Source: Empedobacter falsenii
GTDB taxonomy: Bacteria; Bacteroidota; Bacteroidia; Flavobacteriales; Weeksellaceae
Length of the DNA stretch: 64,000 bases
NCBI RefSeq assembly: GCF_013488205.1
Contig: NZ_CP040908.1
Location: 2,916,001-2,980,000, forward strand
Reading direction: 5' to 3'
Positions 16,517-25,847 of the stretch are shown piece by piece. The notes beneath the pieces are model-generated. The model made no database searches, was not told the origin of the DNA, and saw nothing but the letters and a program-made list of their open reading frames with translations. Both the position numbers and the translations under genes were made by a program. Within the stretch, counting starts at the first letter, position 1, and every line of letters begins with the position of its first letter.

Positions 16517-17716
16517 TCACTCAAACACCAAATAAGGCTCAATTTCCTTAAACTTTTCTTCACTTATCGCATAACATCTTTTCAATATTTTTGCATCTTT
16601 AAAACTCCCACCTAACGAACGTTTAAAATTAAGAATCGTATTTGCTTGCTTCTCTGTAAAACCAAGTTTCATCCAATCCTCATGACTCAAATTATTTGGA
16701 TTAAACTTGCCTTTTATTTCTATTTTTTCAACTACTTTTCCCTCTGTTTTTGGTTGCTCAACTTTTGGCTGTTCAACTTTATAAATTATATTTTCAGGCA
16801 AATCAATATAAGGTTCCATTTCCGCATATTTTTCGTCGGAAATCATGTAACATTTTTTCAATTGTTCTTTCGATTTAAACTGTCCTCCCAAAATATTTTT
16901 ATATTTTAGAATTGAAGCAGCTTGTTTAGAGGAAAAACCTATTTTTTGCCAATCATTTTCAGAAAAATTATTTGGATTAAATTTTACATACTGAATCTTT
17001 TTTCCACCTTGTTTTTTTTCATTTCTTTCGTCTTCCTTCGATTTTTCTGGTAACAAAATATACGTTTTCATCTCTACATATTTCGCATCATCAATCACAA
17101 AACATTTCCTCAATTGCTCTTTCGACGTAAACTTTCCTCCAACAATCTGCTTATATTTCATGATAACTTCTGCCTGTTTTGGAGAAAAACCAAGTTTTTC
17201 CCAACCTTGTTGTGGCAAATCATTTGGATTGAAATTTTTGTAAACGATTTTAGTTTTTGGTGATGAATAATCTATAAAACTAGATTTAGATTGTTCTGGT
17301 AAAAGAATAAAAGGAGCTAATTCCTTGTACTTTTCTTCATCGATAACATAACATTTCTTAAGCTGTTCTTTCGATGTAAATTCTCCACCAACAATTCCTT
17401 TATATTTCAAAATAACTTCGGCTTGACGTTCCGAAAATCCTAAATTCATCCAATCTTCTAAAGACAAATCATTTGGATTAAAAGGTTTGATTGAATCTTT
17501 TAATTGCTTTTTTGAAGTAGAATTATATGTATAATTCTTCGAAGTTGTTTGATAATTTGCTAGCAAAACTTTATCTGCTTCTGATAATTGATACGTTTCT
17601 TTTTCAACTGAAATATGTTGAAAAATCTCAAATAACAGAATCAAAACAAATAATAAATACAAGCCAAATCGTTGTGATTTATTCAGGTAAAAAGTAGATT
17701 TTTTTAAATATTTCAT
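16517..17716 (-). CDS. Membrane-anchored protein with four helix-hairpin-helix (ComEA-like) repeats
   Basis: About 399 residues from the ATG at 17716 (MKYLKKSTF); an upstream ATG at 17758 adds 14 residues and is less likely. One membrane segment lies near residues 17-35 (FGLYLLFVLILLFEIF). Four copies of a unit of about 70-90 residues follow, each with FNPN(D/N)LS..DW..LGF, then QA..IL.(Y/F)K, GG.F..(A/K)..LK(K/R)C..I...K. The unit is a pair of HhH motifs of ComEA/T2SK type, usually DNA-binding or a structural module. Related flavobacterial genes are called HhH domain protein; the role is unknown. Stand-alone. Confidence 0.8.
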   Translation of the reverse strand: MKYLKKSTFYLNKSQRFGLYLLFVLILLFEIFQHISVEKETYQLSEADKVLLANYQTTSKNYTYNSTSKKQLKDSIKPFNPNDLSLEDWMNLGFSERQAEVILKYKGIVGGEFTSKEQLKKCYVIDEEKYKELAPFILLPEQSKSSFIDYSSPKTKIVYKNFNPNDLPQQGWEKLGFSPKQAEVIMKYKQIVGGKFTSKEQLRKCFVIDDAKYVEMKTYILLPEKSKEDERNEKKQGGKKIQYVKFNPNNFSENDWQKIGFSSKQAASILKYKNILGGQFKSKEQLKKCYMISDEKYAEMEPYIDLPENIIYKVEQPKVEQPKTEGKVVEKIEIKGKFNPNNLSHEDWMKLGFTEKQANTILNFKRSLGGSFKDAKILKRCYAISEEKFKEIEPYLVFE

Positions 17717-17848
17717 CTTGGTTGAAAAAGAAATGAAAATAAAATCCTTATCATACACTCACCATATCGAAAAACAATATAACCATCAAATATTTAACAA
17801 GTTAAGAAGTCTAAAATAAATAATAGGTTTTAAGTATTTGTAAATAGA

Positions 17849-17995
17849 TTATTTGATTATTTTACGAAAAATAAAATAATCTCTAACCAATATTGTATCA
17901 TGCTTTATCCTATCATTTTTAAGGCTATACTTCGATTGAATTATCAATTTTTCTTCTTGATTATTTACATCTAAAACTTTATAATCTTTAGGTGT
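17849..17995 (-). pseudogene. In-frame continuation of the 98-residue membrane gene after a stop codon
   Basis: Directly after the TAA at 17996-17998 the same frame stays open for 48 codons (TPKDYKVLDVNNQEEKLIIQ at first, ending RDYFIFRKIIK) to another TAA at 17849. It has no start codon of its own near the junction. This suggests the original gene coded for a protein of about 147 residues with a soluble tail, now cut by a nonsense change. Chance openness of 48 codons in AT-rich DNA is possible but unlikely. Confidence 0.45.
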
Positions 17996-18292
17996 TTAAT
18001 ATGTATCAATTGGTTTAAAATTTAAATATGTAGAAACGATAGTCAAAGCTAATATTAGAAAATAAAAGAAAATTCTAGTTTTAGGAAAAAGGAAAACTGG
18101 AGTAATAAATAAGATAAAAATTAGAGAAAAACTTGTAAGACTATGAAAAAAATCTATTAGAAAAGGATCTTTAAAAGTCCAATTAGAAAAAATAGTTTCT
18201 AGAATAGAGACTGTTATGTAGAATATAAAACAAATTATAAAAATTGATCTTTCACCTAAAAAACCAATTTTTCTAAAGTTCATTTGTTTCAT
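17996..18292 (-). CDS. Small three-segment membrane protein, possibly truncated
   Basis: 98 residues, three hydrophobic segments (about 12-32, 45-67, 73-92). Starts MKQMNFRKIG; a second possible start is the ATG three codons later. No family recognised. It lies 7 bp after a PspC-like gene on the same strand and is probably the last gene of that operon. The frame continues beyond its stop for 48 codons (see the entry at 17849). Confidence 0.6.
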   Translation of the reverse strand: MKQMNFRKIGFLGERSIFIICFIFYITVSILETIFSNWTFKDPFLIDFFHSLTSFSLIFILFITPVFLFPKTRIFFYFLILALTIVSTYLNFKPIDTY

Positions 18293-18299
18293 AAATTAA

Positions 18300-18521
18300 T
18301 TACAAATCAAAAACAGATTTTCGCTTGATGACAAAACAATCTTTTACCCAAAAAAAGAATAACATAATAAAATAACCAACAAATGTTAAACCGAAAGTTG
18401 CGAAGGTTAAATAAATGAAAATCAAGCGTAATTTTGCAACACGAATTCCTAATTTATCTGCAAAACGAGAGATAACATTAAACCATTCTGTTTCTGTAAA
18501 ATTCCTTATTTGATCTTTCAT
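18300..18521 (-). CDS. PspC-domain small membrane protein
   Basis: 73 residues. WFNVISRFADKLGIRVAKLR followed by a hydrophobic segment (LIFIYLTFATFGLTFVGYFI) is the PspC domain pattern, with GIRVAKLR at its usual place. PspC proteins sit in the inner membrane and in other bacteria take part in phage-shock stress sensing. This short single-domain form is common in Flavobacteriia. Its ATG follows the DUF2851 stop with no gap, so translation is coupled. Confidence 0.8.
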   Translation of the reverse strand: MKDQIRNFTETEWFNVISRFADKLGIRVAKLRLIFIYLTFATFGLTFVGYFIMLFFFWVKDCFVIKRKSVFDL

Positions 18522-19793
18522 TTAACGTAAAATTTGTTGTCCGATAGCGCAATTTAAACATTTTTTTTCGGAGCAATATCTTTTTTTGAGCTGAATTAAT
18601 TGTTGCGAATCTTTTGCCGATTTATTTTCGAAACCAATTCGTTCAAATTCATCTAAAATCGAGTTATTTTCCGCTTCCATTTCATTCAATAAATCCAAAT
18701 AAAAATCAATTTCTATCTCATCTTTTTGACGTTCAAAAGCGTAACGAATCGGAATAATTGAATTGATGAGCAAATTATTTATTTTATCTTTTGAAAGATT
18801 TTTGAGCTGAAATTTTGATTCATTTTTGAATGTATAATGCGTTTCCCAAAAAGAATTTAATTCCAACTTCTCGAAGATTTTATAGAATTCTTTCAAATTT
18901 TTGGGCTGAATAATTTCCGAAAACAAACTTTGATAATTCACATAAATCGATGCTAATTGCGCCAAGCGAATCGTTGGAAAACCAATTGGTCGCATTTTCG
19001 AAAATCGAAACAAACTATTTTCAATTGGTTGTAATTGATATTTATTTTTCAGGAATTGATATTCGTTTTTTAATTGTTTAAAATAATCATTTTCATAATT
19101 TTCTTCTAAAAATCCAGCTTGTCCAAAAAATAAGGCTTCAACTTTTTGAGCATCAAATTGTATTTTTTGCAAAACTTTGAACGGAAAAGAATTTGACCAA
19201 ATCTCAAAACTTTCTACATTCACTTTCAAGCCAAAATTCTTTGCCAAACTTCTGAACAATGTTTCTTCCCAATTCGAATTATTGTGTTCTAAAATTTGTA
19301 TAATATCATTTGTTTTTTCTTCGAAACGTTCAATTAAAATTCGTTCAAACCAAAAAGAAAACTGTTTCAAATCAATTGAATTTAAAAACTCTTCGCAATA
19401 AATTTTATCCAATTTAGAATTGATGATATTTTGATAATTAAAAACAATTTCCGGTTTTACAAAATCTTGTAAAATCAAAGTTTGCACATTACGTTGACGC
19501 AAAATATCAACTTCGCAATCGTGATTCCAAACGACATGTAAAATCACATTTTGATACGATAAATCATTCGAATGTTGATGCAAATTCCAATCCGAAGAAT
19601 TGACATGCATTTCCACACTTCCAATCCACAATTTGTCACCAATAATGATTTCAGCTTCCAAAAAATCTGGTCCAGCATGATGATTTAACTTTCCAACTTT
19701 CACAATTTCAATGAAATCTCCATGAAAAGTTTGTAAGCTTTGATGTGAAAATTGATTCAATTTCCAAATATGATGTAGAAAAATTTCTTTCAT
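18522..19793 (-). CDS. DUF2851 family protein
   Basis: 423 residues from the ATG at 19793; a TTG two codons upstream is less likely. Family marks: EIFLHHIWKLNQF at the start, GKLNHHAGPDFLEAEI, IGSVEMHVNSSDWNLHQH, NVILHVVWNHD, and the C-terminal CSEKKCLNCAIGQQIL with four Cys that look metal-binding. The E-H-V-H-W pattern in the first third has the look of a nuclease-like active centre, but function in this Bacteroidota family is unknown. First gene of the DUF2851-PspC-membrane protein operon, divergent from the efflux operon. Confidence 0.85.
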   Translation of the reverse strand: MKEIFLHHIWKLNQFSHQSLQTFHGDFIEIVKVGKLNHHAGPDFLEAEIIIGDKLWIGSVEMHVNSSDWNLHQHSNDLSYQNVILHVVWNHDCEVDILRQRNVQTLILQDFVKPEIVFNYQNIINSKLDKIYCEEFLNSIDLKQFSFWFERILIERFEEKTNDIIQILEHNNSNWEETLFRSLAKNFGLKVNVESFEIWSNSFPFKVLQKIQFDAQKVEALFFGQAGFLEENYENDYFKQLKNEYQFLKNKYQLQPIENSLFRFSKMRPIGFPTIRLAQLASIYVNYQSLFSEIIQPKNLKEFYKIFEKLELNSFWETHYTFKNESKFQLKNLSKDKINNLLINSIIPIRYAFERQKDEIEIDFYLDLLNEMEAENNSILDEFERIGFENKSAKDSQQLIQLKKRYCSEKKCLNCAIGQQILR

Positions 19794-19858
19794 AGACAAA
19801 AGTTAATCAATGAATTATAAAAAATTATTAAAATAAATACTTATTTTTTAAAAATTAA

Positions 19859-19879
19859 TTAAACGTTTGTTTAACTTTG
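19859..19879 (+). promoter_or_regulatory. Candidate promoter and TetR operator of efflux operon
   Basis: TTAAAC-GTTT-GTTTAA (19859-19874) is a perfect 6-bp inverted repeat that overlaps TAACTTTG (19872-19879), a TAnnTTTG -7 box. A repressor bound there would cover the -7 element, as expected for autoregulation by the TetR protein encoded 20 bp downstream. Confidence 0.5.
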
Positions 19880-19898
19880 CGCGTTCAATTTTTATAAG

Positions 19899-20528
19899 AT
19901 GGAATTAAGTGAAAAGCAAATAGAAATTTTGGGCGCGGCTGAACGAGTTTTTGGAAGACGTGGAATTGACGCTGCAAGTGTTCGTGAAATTGCAAAAGAA
20001 GCAAACATTAACATTGCGATGATTAGCTATTATTTTGGATCGAAAGATAAATTGGTCGAGAATTTATTTAGTTGGCGTATCTCAACTTTCAATGAATCAT
20101 TGGCTTCGATTTCTCAAAATTCGACACTTTCTCCATTTGAAAAGTTACAGTCAATCCTAAAAGCTTATTTGAATAGAATTTTGGATAAACCTGAATTTCA
20201 TCGAATTATGGCAAGAGAATATTCGAAAAGAGATTCTATTCTTGAGATTGACAACAAAGTAAATGAGCTAAAAACAATGAATTTAGAATATATCACAAAT
20301 ATTATTAGTGAAGGATATTCTGAAGGCGTTTTTAAACGAAAAGCTCCTGCCGAAGCTGTTGTAATGGTAGTTATTGGCGGAACATCTTATTTGATTTTGA
20401 ACGAAAAAACATATATGAAACAATGGGGATTATCTTCTCATGAAGAGTTTACAGAACATATTCACGAAGAATATTACCCTTATTTAATAGATTCTTTAAA
20501 AGCAATTTTACTATACGATGAAAAATAA
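19899..20528 (+). CDS. TetR/AcrR-family transcriptional repressor
   Basis: 209 residues. The N-terminal helix-turn-helix is typical: ILGAAERVFGRRGIDAASVR, then EIAKEANINIAMISYYFGSK, at residues about 9-48. The C-terminal ligand domain is related to those of TetR regulators of drug efflux. First gene of a four-gene operon, overlapping the TolC gene by 11 bp, so it probably represses its own operon and is released by a pump substrate. Confidence 0.9.
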   Translation: MELSEKQIEILGAAERVFGRRGIDAASVREIAKEANINIAMISYYFGSKDKLVENLFSWRISTFNESLASISQNSTLSPFEKLQSILKAYLNRILDKPEFHRIMAREYSKRDSILEIDNKVNELKTMNLEYITNIISEGYSEGVFKRKAPAEAVVMVVIGGTSYLILNEKTYMKQWGLSSHEEFTEHIHEEYYPYLIDSLKAILLYDEK

Positions 20529-21813
20529 AATTTTCTTACCGATTTGTTTAGTTGTTGCTACTTTCGCTCATGCGCAGGAAACCAACGTTTCTTTGCAGGA
20601 AGTTATTCAACAAAGTTTGCAGAACAACAAATCTGTGAAAGTTGCCGAAGCTGCCAAAAATACAAGTGAGTATAAAGTACAAAGCGCTAAAAACAATCGT
20701 TTACCAGACATTTCGTTGAGTGGACAATACATGCATTTGTTTACTACAACAAATGTAGACATCAAACTTCCGATGCAATCTTCTGGTGGAGGAATGGGAG
20801 TTGAACCAAATCAATTATTATTAGGACAAGCAAGTGCTTCTGTTCCTGTTTTTGCTGGATTTAAAATTAAAAATGCAATCAAAAGCAGTGAATTGATGGT
20901 TGATTTATCAAACTTACAAATCGAAGCAACAAAAGAAAATGTAGTTTGGCAAGCTATTAATTTATATTTTGGATTGTACAAAACGCAACGTTCTATCGAT
21001 GTGTTGAATGAAAACTTAGTGAGAGCAAATCAACGTGTGAAAGATTTTCAAAACTTTTTGGATAACGGAATCATCGCGAGAAATGATTTGTTGAGAGCAA
21101 AATTGCAAGCATCGAATGTGCAAGTTGCAATTGATGAAGCCGAAACGCAATACAAAAACATCAATTACCGATTGAATTTATTGACTGGACAAGACGAAAG
21201 TAAAATCGTTCATGTTGATAATGTAGAAACCTTGAAAACCATCAATCAAAATTCTCAAGATTACGTCAATCGTACAGATATTAAATCATATGATGTAAAA
21301 AATCAGATTGCTGATAGTCAAATCAAAATTGCGAAAGCAGCTTATTACCCTCAATTAGCGGTTTCAGCTGGATATATTGCGATGGATATTGATAAAGTTG
21401 CTTCGGTTACAAATGCAACAAATGTTGGTGTCGGATTGAAATATGATTTATCTTCTTTGTATAAAAATAAAGCAGAAGTTGAAATTGCAAAAGCTCAGAA
21501 ATTAGAAAATGAGATGCAAAAAGAAACGACAATTGATAAAGCTAAAGTTGAAATGAACGAAGCTTTTCAAAAGTATGATTTAGCAAAAAAGAAAAATAAT
21601 GTTTACAAAGAAGCTGTAGAACAAGCGAACGAAAACTACAGAATTGTAAAAGATAAAAATGACAACGGATTGGCTGATACAGACGATTTATTAGAAGCGG
21701 ATGTACAACAATTGCAAGCAAAAATCAATCAAGTTGTCGGAGATGCTGACGAACAATTAGCGATCTACGAATATTACTATACTACAGGAATTTTATTAGA
21801 AAACGTACAATAA
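20518..21813 (+). CDS. TolC-family outer membrane efflux protein
   Basis: 431 residues, signal peptide MKNKIFLPICLVVATFAHAQ. Two long helical repeats with the OEP family pattern (VSLQEVIQQSLQNNKSVKVA; later AKAAYYPQLAVSAGYIAMD). Trimeric barrel and periplasmic tunnel predicted. Forms the outer part of a tripartite pump with the two genes that follow; overlaps the TetR gene by 11 bp and is 11 bp from the adaptor gene. Confidence 0.92.
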   Translation: MKNKIFLPICLVVATFAHAQETNVSLQEVIQQSLQNNKSVKVAEAAKNTSEYKVQSAKNNRLPDISLSGQYMHLFTTTNVDIKLPMQSSGGGMGVEPNQLLLGQASASVPVFAGFKIKNAIKSSELMVDLSNLQIEATKENVVWQAINLYFGLYKTQRSIDVLNENLVRANQRVKDFQNFLDNGIIARNDLLRAKLQASNVQVAIDEAETQYKNINYRLNLLTGQDESKIVHVDNVETLKTINQNSQDYVNRTDIKSYDVKNQIADSQIKIAKAAYYPQLAVSAGYIAMDIDKVASVTNATNVGVGLKYDLSSLYKNKAEVEIAKAQKLENEMQKETTIDKAKVEMNEAFQKYDLAKKKNNVYKEAVEQANENYRIVKDKNDNGLADTDDLLEADVQQLQAKINQVVGDADEQLAIYEYYYTTGILLENVQ

Positions 21814-21824
21814 CACCTCTCGAT

Positions 21825-23018
21825 ATGGAAGAAAATAATCAAGAAAAGAAAAAAATAAATTCAAAATTTATCATCGTTTTAGGAGCATTAATCATCCTTG
21901 GAGGTGGATATGGAGTTTATAAATATTTACACGGACAAGCGCACGAAATTACTGATGATGCACAAATTGAATCAAAAATAACACCTGTTATACCTAAAGT
22001 TTCAGGATACATTCAGAAGATTTTAGTAGAAGATAACCAAATGGTTCACAAAGGTGATACATTAGTTGTTTTGGATGGATCTGAATTTGCCTTGAAATTG
22101 CAACAATCGCAAGATGCTCTATTACAAGCAGAAGGTCAATTAGGAGTTGCTCACGCAGGTGTTTCTCAAGCTGGTGCAGCTATTGGAGTGACAGAAGCTG
22201 GTGCAGTTGCAGCAAATACAACAATCGAAACAGCTCAAGCAAGTGTTAATACAGCTCAAGCAAATGTAGAAGCAGCAAAAGTACAAGTTTGGAGAACGAA
22301 AAATGATTTTGATCGTTACAATAAATTATACCAAAATCAATCGATCACAAAACAACAATACGAGCAAGCTTTAGCAGCAAAAGAAACAGCTGAAAAGCAA
22401 TTGCGAATTGTACAAGAACAATTAGGTGTTTCTCGTGCTCAATTAGCTTCTACAGCAAAACAAGCGCAAGCTACAGCAAAACAAGTGAACACTTCGAAAG
22501 CACAAGCTGATGCTTCAAAAGCACAAATTAAAGTTGCGGAAGCAGCAATTGGTCAAAGCAAAACAAACATCGATAATGCAAAATTATATTTGTCTTATAC
22601 GTATGTAATTGCAGCTGAAGATGGACAAGTTTCTAAAATTAATTTACAACCAGGACAATTGGTTCAAGCTGGTCAATCTTTGTTTAATATTGTGACAACA
22701 AATAATATTTGGGTTGTGGCAAATTACAAAGAAACTCAATTAGAAAAAATTAGAGTTGGACAAGAAGCCATCATCAAAGTAGATGCATATCCAAACCACG
22801 AATTCAAAGCGAAAGTAACGTCTTTATCTCCTGCAACTGGTGCTAAATTTGCGTTATTACCTCCAGATAATGCGTCTGGTAACTTCGTAAAAACAGTTCA
22901 ACGTCTTCCGATTAAAATCGAATTTATCGATCAAAAAGACGAAATGTTGAAAATGATTCGTCCAGGTATGAACGTGGAAGCTGATATTCTTTTAAAATCG
23001 AATACTTCTGCAAAGTAA
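21825..23018 (+). CDS. HlyD/EmrA-family membrane fusion protein
   Basis: 397 residues. One N-terminal membrane segment (about 14-31, FIIVLGALIILGGGYGVYKY), then DAQIESKITPVIPKVSGYI (biotinyl-lipoyl half), a long Ala/Gln-rich coiled hairpin of about 170 residues, the second lipoyl half (YVIAAEDGQVSKINLQPGQL) and a beta barrel (IWVVANYKETQL). The hairpin is unusually rich in AQA repeats, as in EmrA. Links the inner-membrane MFS pump to TolC. Confidence 0.92.
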   Translation: MEENNQEKKKINSKFIIVLGALIILGGGYGVYKYLHGQAHEITDDAQIESKITPVIPKVSGYIQKILVEDNQMVHKGDTLVVLDGSEFALKLQQSQDALLQAEGQLGVAHAGVSQAGAAIGVTEAGAVAANTTIETAQASVNTAQANVEAAKVQVWRTKNDFDRYNKLYQNQSITKQQYEQALAAKETAEKQLRIVQEQLGVSRAQLASTAKQAQATAKQVNTSKAQADASKAQIKVAEAAIGQSKTNIDNAKLYLSYTYVIAAEDGQVSKINLQPGQLVQAGQSLFNIVTTNNIWVVANYKETQLEKIRVGQEAIIKVDAYPNHEFKAKVTSLSPATGAKFALLPPDNASGNFVKTVQRLPIKIEFIDQKDEMLKMIRPGMNVEADILLKSNTSAK

Positions 23019-23039
23019 TAACACCTATTCAGAAAAATT

Positions 23040-24611
23040 ATGGAAGAAAATAATTTAGTTGAATATGGTGCAAGACGTGTAATCATCACCATTACCGCCA
23101 TCATGTGTGCATTGTTAGAGATTGTTGATACAACAATTGTAAACGTTGCGATGAATGACATGAAAGGTAGTTTGGGTGTCTCTTTAACTGATATTGCGTG
23201 GGTGGTTACCGCTTACGCAATTGCCAACGTAATTGTAGTACCGATGACCAGCTGGTTGTCGCAACAATTTGGACGACGCAATTATTTTGCGGCTTCGATT
23301 ATCATTTTTACAGTTGCCTCATTTCTTTGTGGAAATGCAACAACGTTGTGGGAAATTATCTTGTTCCGATTTATACAAGGACTTGGTGGTGGAGCGCTAT
23401 TAGTAACTTCGCAAACCATCATTACCGAAAGTTATCCACCCGAAAAACGTGGTTTAGCGCAGGCAATTTATGGAATGGGAGTTATTGTTGGTCCTACGCT
23501 TGGTCCGCCTTTAGGAGGTTATATTATTGATAATTGGTCTTGGCCATATATATTTTACATCAATATTCCGATCGGGATTATTGCAGTATTGTTAACGATA
23601 TCATTTGTTCGCAGTCCAAAATATGCAGAGAAATCAAAACTAAGTCAAGTCGATTTCTTGGGAATTATTTTGTTAGCCATTGCAGTTGGATCGTTACAAT
23701 ATGTATTAGAACACGGACAACAAGACGACTGGTTCTCAGATTCGACAATTGTAACCTTAAGTATTGCAAGTTTCTTCGGATTCATTTTATTTGTTTGGCG
23801 AGAATTAGTTTTCAAACATCCGATTGTAAATTTACGTGTACTGAAAGATAGCAACTTGGCAGTTGGTACTATTTTATCCTTCATCTTAGGATTTGGATTA
23901 TATGGATCGACATTCGTTATTCCAATTTATACACAATCAATCTTAGGATGGACAGCTACTGATGCAGGTTTATTATTAATTCCTTCATCGTTGATGACTG
24001 CTTTCATGATGCCAATCATCGCAACAATGTTACAAAAAGGTGTACCACCAAAATATATGGTTGCAGGAGGATTCTTTATCTTTTTCTGTTACAGTTTTTG
24101 GTCATACAAAATCTTAACACCAGACACAGGTTCCGAACATTTCTTCTGGCCATTAATTGTACGTGGAGTTGGATTAGGATTATTATTCGTACCCGTTACC
24201 ACACTTTCACTTTCTAGCTTGAAAGGGCAACAAATTGGTGAAGGAGCTGCCTTTACAGGTATGATGCGTCAGTTAGGAGGATCTTTTGGTATCGCGATTA
24301 TTACAACATTTATTTCTCGTTGGACAGTTGGACACCGAACAAATTTAGTTTCGCATCTTGATACATCCGATTTTGATGTACAAAAACATATTCAGAATTT
24401 ACAAATGAGCTTCGTGAGCAAAGGTTTTGCTCCAAATGAAGCTTTAAATAAAGCCTATAACCTACTCGATTTACAAGTTACCAAACAAGCAACTGTGTTA
24501 ACTTATATGGATGTTTTCTTGTATTTGGGTGTAGTTTTCCTAATCTGTATTCCATTTATTTTGTTCTTTATCAAAAAAGGAGCAGGTAAAGTAATCAGTG
24601 CAGGACATTAA
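23040..24611 (+). CDS. EmrB/QacA-type MFS drug efflux transporter (DHA2)
   Basis: 523 residues, 14 predicted membrane segments. Marks: DTTIVNVAMNDMKGSLG in segment 1, SQQFGRRNYFA (motif A after segment 2), GMGVIVGPTLGPPLGGYIID (motif C in segment 5). Proton-driven export of toxic compounds; with its adaptor and TolC partner it would expel them to the outside. Last gene of the operon. Pump substrate cannot be read from sequence. Confidence 0.93.
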   Translation: MEENNLVEYGARRVIITITAIMCALLEIVDTTIVNVAMNDMKGSLGVSLTDIAWVVTAYAIANVIVVPMTSWLSQQFGRRNYFAASIIIFTVASFLCGNATTLWEIILFRFIQGLGGGALLVTSQTIITESYPPEKRGLAQAIYGMGVIVGPTLGPPLGGYIIDNWSWPYIFYINIPIGIIAVLLTISFVRSPKYAEKSKLSQVDFLGIILLAIAVGSLQYVLEHGQQDDWFSDSTIVTLSIASFFGFILFVWRELVFKHPIVNLRVLKDSNLAVGTILSFILGFGLYGSTFVIPIYTQSILGWTATDAGLLLIPSSLMTAFMMPIIATMLQKGVPPKYMVAGGFFIFFCYSFWSYKILTPDTGSEHFFWPLIVRGVGLGLLFVPVTTLSLSSLKGQQIGEGAAFTGMMRQLGGSFGIAIITTFISRWTVGHRTNLVSHLDTSDFDVQKHIQNLQMSFVSKGFAPNEALNKAYNLLDLQVTKQATVLTYMDVFLYLGVVFLICIPFILFFIKKGAGKVISAGH

Positions 24612-24651
24612 AAAAGAATAATTATTTTAATTTTCAGTTTTTTATAAATGT

Positions 24652-24687
24652 AAAATCCATCTCAATTTATTGGGATGGATTTTTTTT
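24652..24687. terminator. Terminator of efflux operon
   Basis: AATCCATCTCA/TGGGATGGATT stem (one G-T pair) with A-run before and T-run after; may stop both the efflux operon and the facing TlpA-like gene. Confidence 0.8.
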
Positions 24688-25792
24688 ATTTGATTGATTC
24701 TGTAATTTTCTTTTCATCTAATCCAAAATCTGCTAGAATAAGTTTTCCTTCTGGATTAAAAAGATAAAAAGTTGGTGTACCGATAATCTTGTATTTTGTA
24801 TAAGTACCTCCTGTTCTACCTTCTTTATCCCAAAGCGAAATCCAATCTTCTGCATGTTTTAAAAGAAAGTTTTTATAACCAATTTCTTCTTTATCTACAT
24901 AGAAACTTACAATTTCTAACTTATCAAGATTATTAGTCTTTATTTGATCTAAAACAGGAATAGATTCTAAAGAGAATCCACAATAAAAAGTTGTAAAATC
25001 TAATAACACATATTTTCCTTTGAAATAATCTGAAAAATTAACTTTTTTATTTGATTGATTATACGCCATAAAATCTATATAACTGTCGCCAATATTTAAC
25101 TTTTCTGTATTAATATCTGTCATGATAGATTTGTAATAGGCTGATTTTTTATATTTAGATTCTAACTTATTCATCAAATCAATTAAAACTTCTTTTGACA
25201 ATTCTGTCTTGTATGAATTAACTAATGAAAGTGTATAGTATGAATTTATATTATCTTGATAAAATTGAAGACTATTCTTTGCAAATTCATTATCTAATGC
25301 AGTTATTTTACCATAAGGTTCTACTTTACCCCAGTATGCTTTTTGTAAACTATCATTCCATTTATTTTGTTCACGAAGCGACATCATATCAGTTAAAAAT
25401 TCTCGTCGTTTTATCGTATAATCTTTATCAAACTGAGCATATTTATACCTCATCTCGTCATACTCAGATCCAGAAGTTTTTACATCATAAGGAAAATCTT
25501 TTTTTGTGGCATTTAGTGTAATTTTTTCATTACCAATAAAAAGAAGTGCAGAATGATAATCTTTTCCATTTTTGACTGTAATATAAACCGAAGATGGAAC
25601 CTCTTTTAATTTTCCTTCTAATTTATAACCCCCTTTAACTAATACGACACTATCAATAGGAGCATTATTAATACTTATTTTGACCAATGCATTTTCATCA
25701 AATCCATCAAGTTTTCCAGAAATAGTAAATTGTTTTTGAGCAAATAAGTTTGTAAAAACAAATAAGATAATTAGTGTTAATAGTTTAGTCAT
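24686..25792 (-). CDS. TlpA-like thioredoxin-fold lipoprotein-type protein with DUF4369 N-terminus
   Basis: 368 residues, signal MTKLLTLIILFVFTNLFAQ. The N-terminal part (20-130) matches the DUF4369 pattern (FTISGKLDGFDENALVKISI). The C-terminal 140 residues are thioredoxin-like: GKYVLLDFTTFYCGFSLESI, then GTPTFYLFNPEGKLI with the cis-Pro loop. The usual CxxC is replaced by CGFS, so only the first cysteine remains. It would sit in the periplasm; a monothiol action or loss of redox function follows. Monocistronic, between the efflux operon and DUF6261. Confidence 0.85.
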   Translation of the reverse strand: MTKLLTLIILFVFTNLFAQKQFTISGKLDGFDENALVKISINNAPIDSVVLVKGGYKLEGKLKEVPSSVYITVKNGKDYHSALLFIGNEKITLNATKKDFPYDVKTSGSEYDEMRYKYAQFDKDYTIKRREFLTDMMSLREQNKWNDSLQKAYWGKVEPYGKITALDNEFAKNSLQFYQDNINSYYTLSLVNSYKTELSKEVLIDLMNKLESKYKKSAYYKSIMTDINTEKLNIGDSYIDFMAYNQSNKKVNFSDYFKGKYVLLDFTTFYCGFSLESIPVLDQIKTNNLDKLEIVSFYVDKEEIGYKNFLLKHAEDWISLWDKEGRTGGTYTKYKIIGTPTFYLFNPEGKLILADFGLDEKKITESIK

Positions 25793-25847
25793 TATTATGT
25801 AGTTAATTATTTATAAATCTAATTAAATATTTCGAAAAATCATCTCA

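Noticed and set aside
23198-23851. Frames inside the MFS transporter gene
   Set aside because: Off-frame shadows; the MFS frame has all its family motifs.
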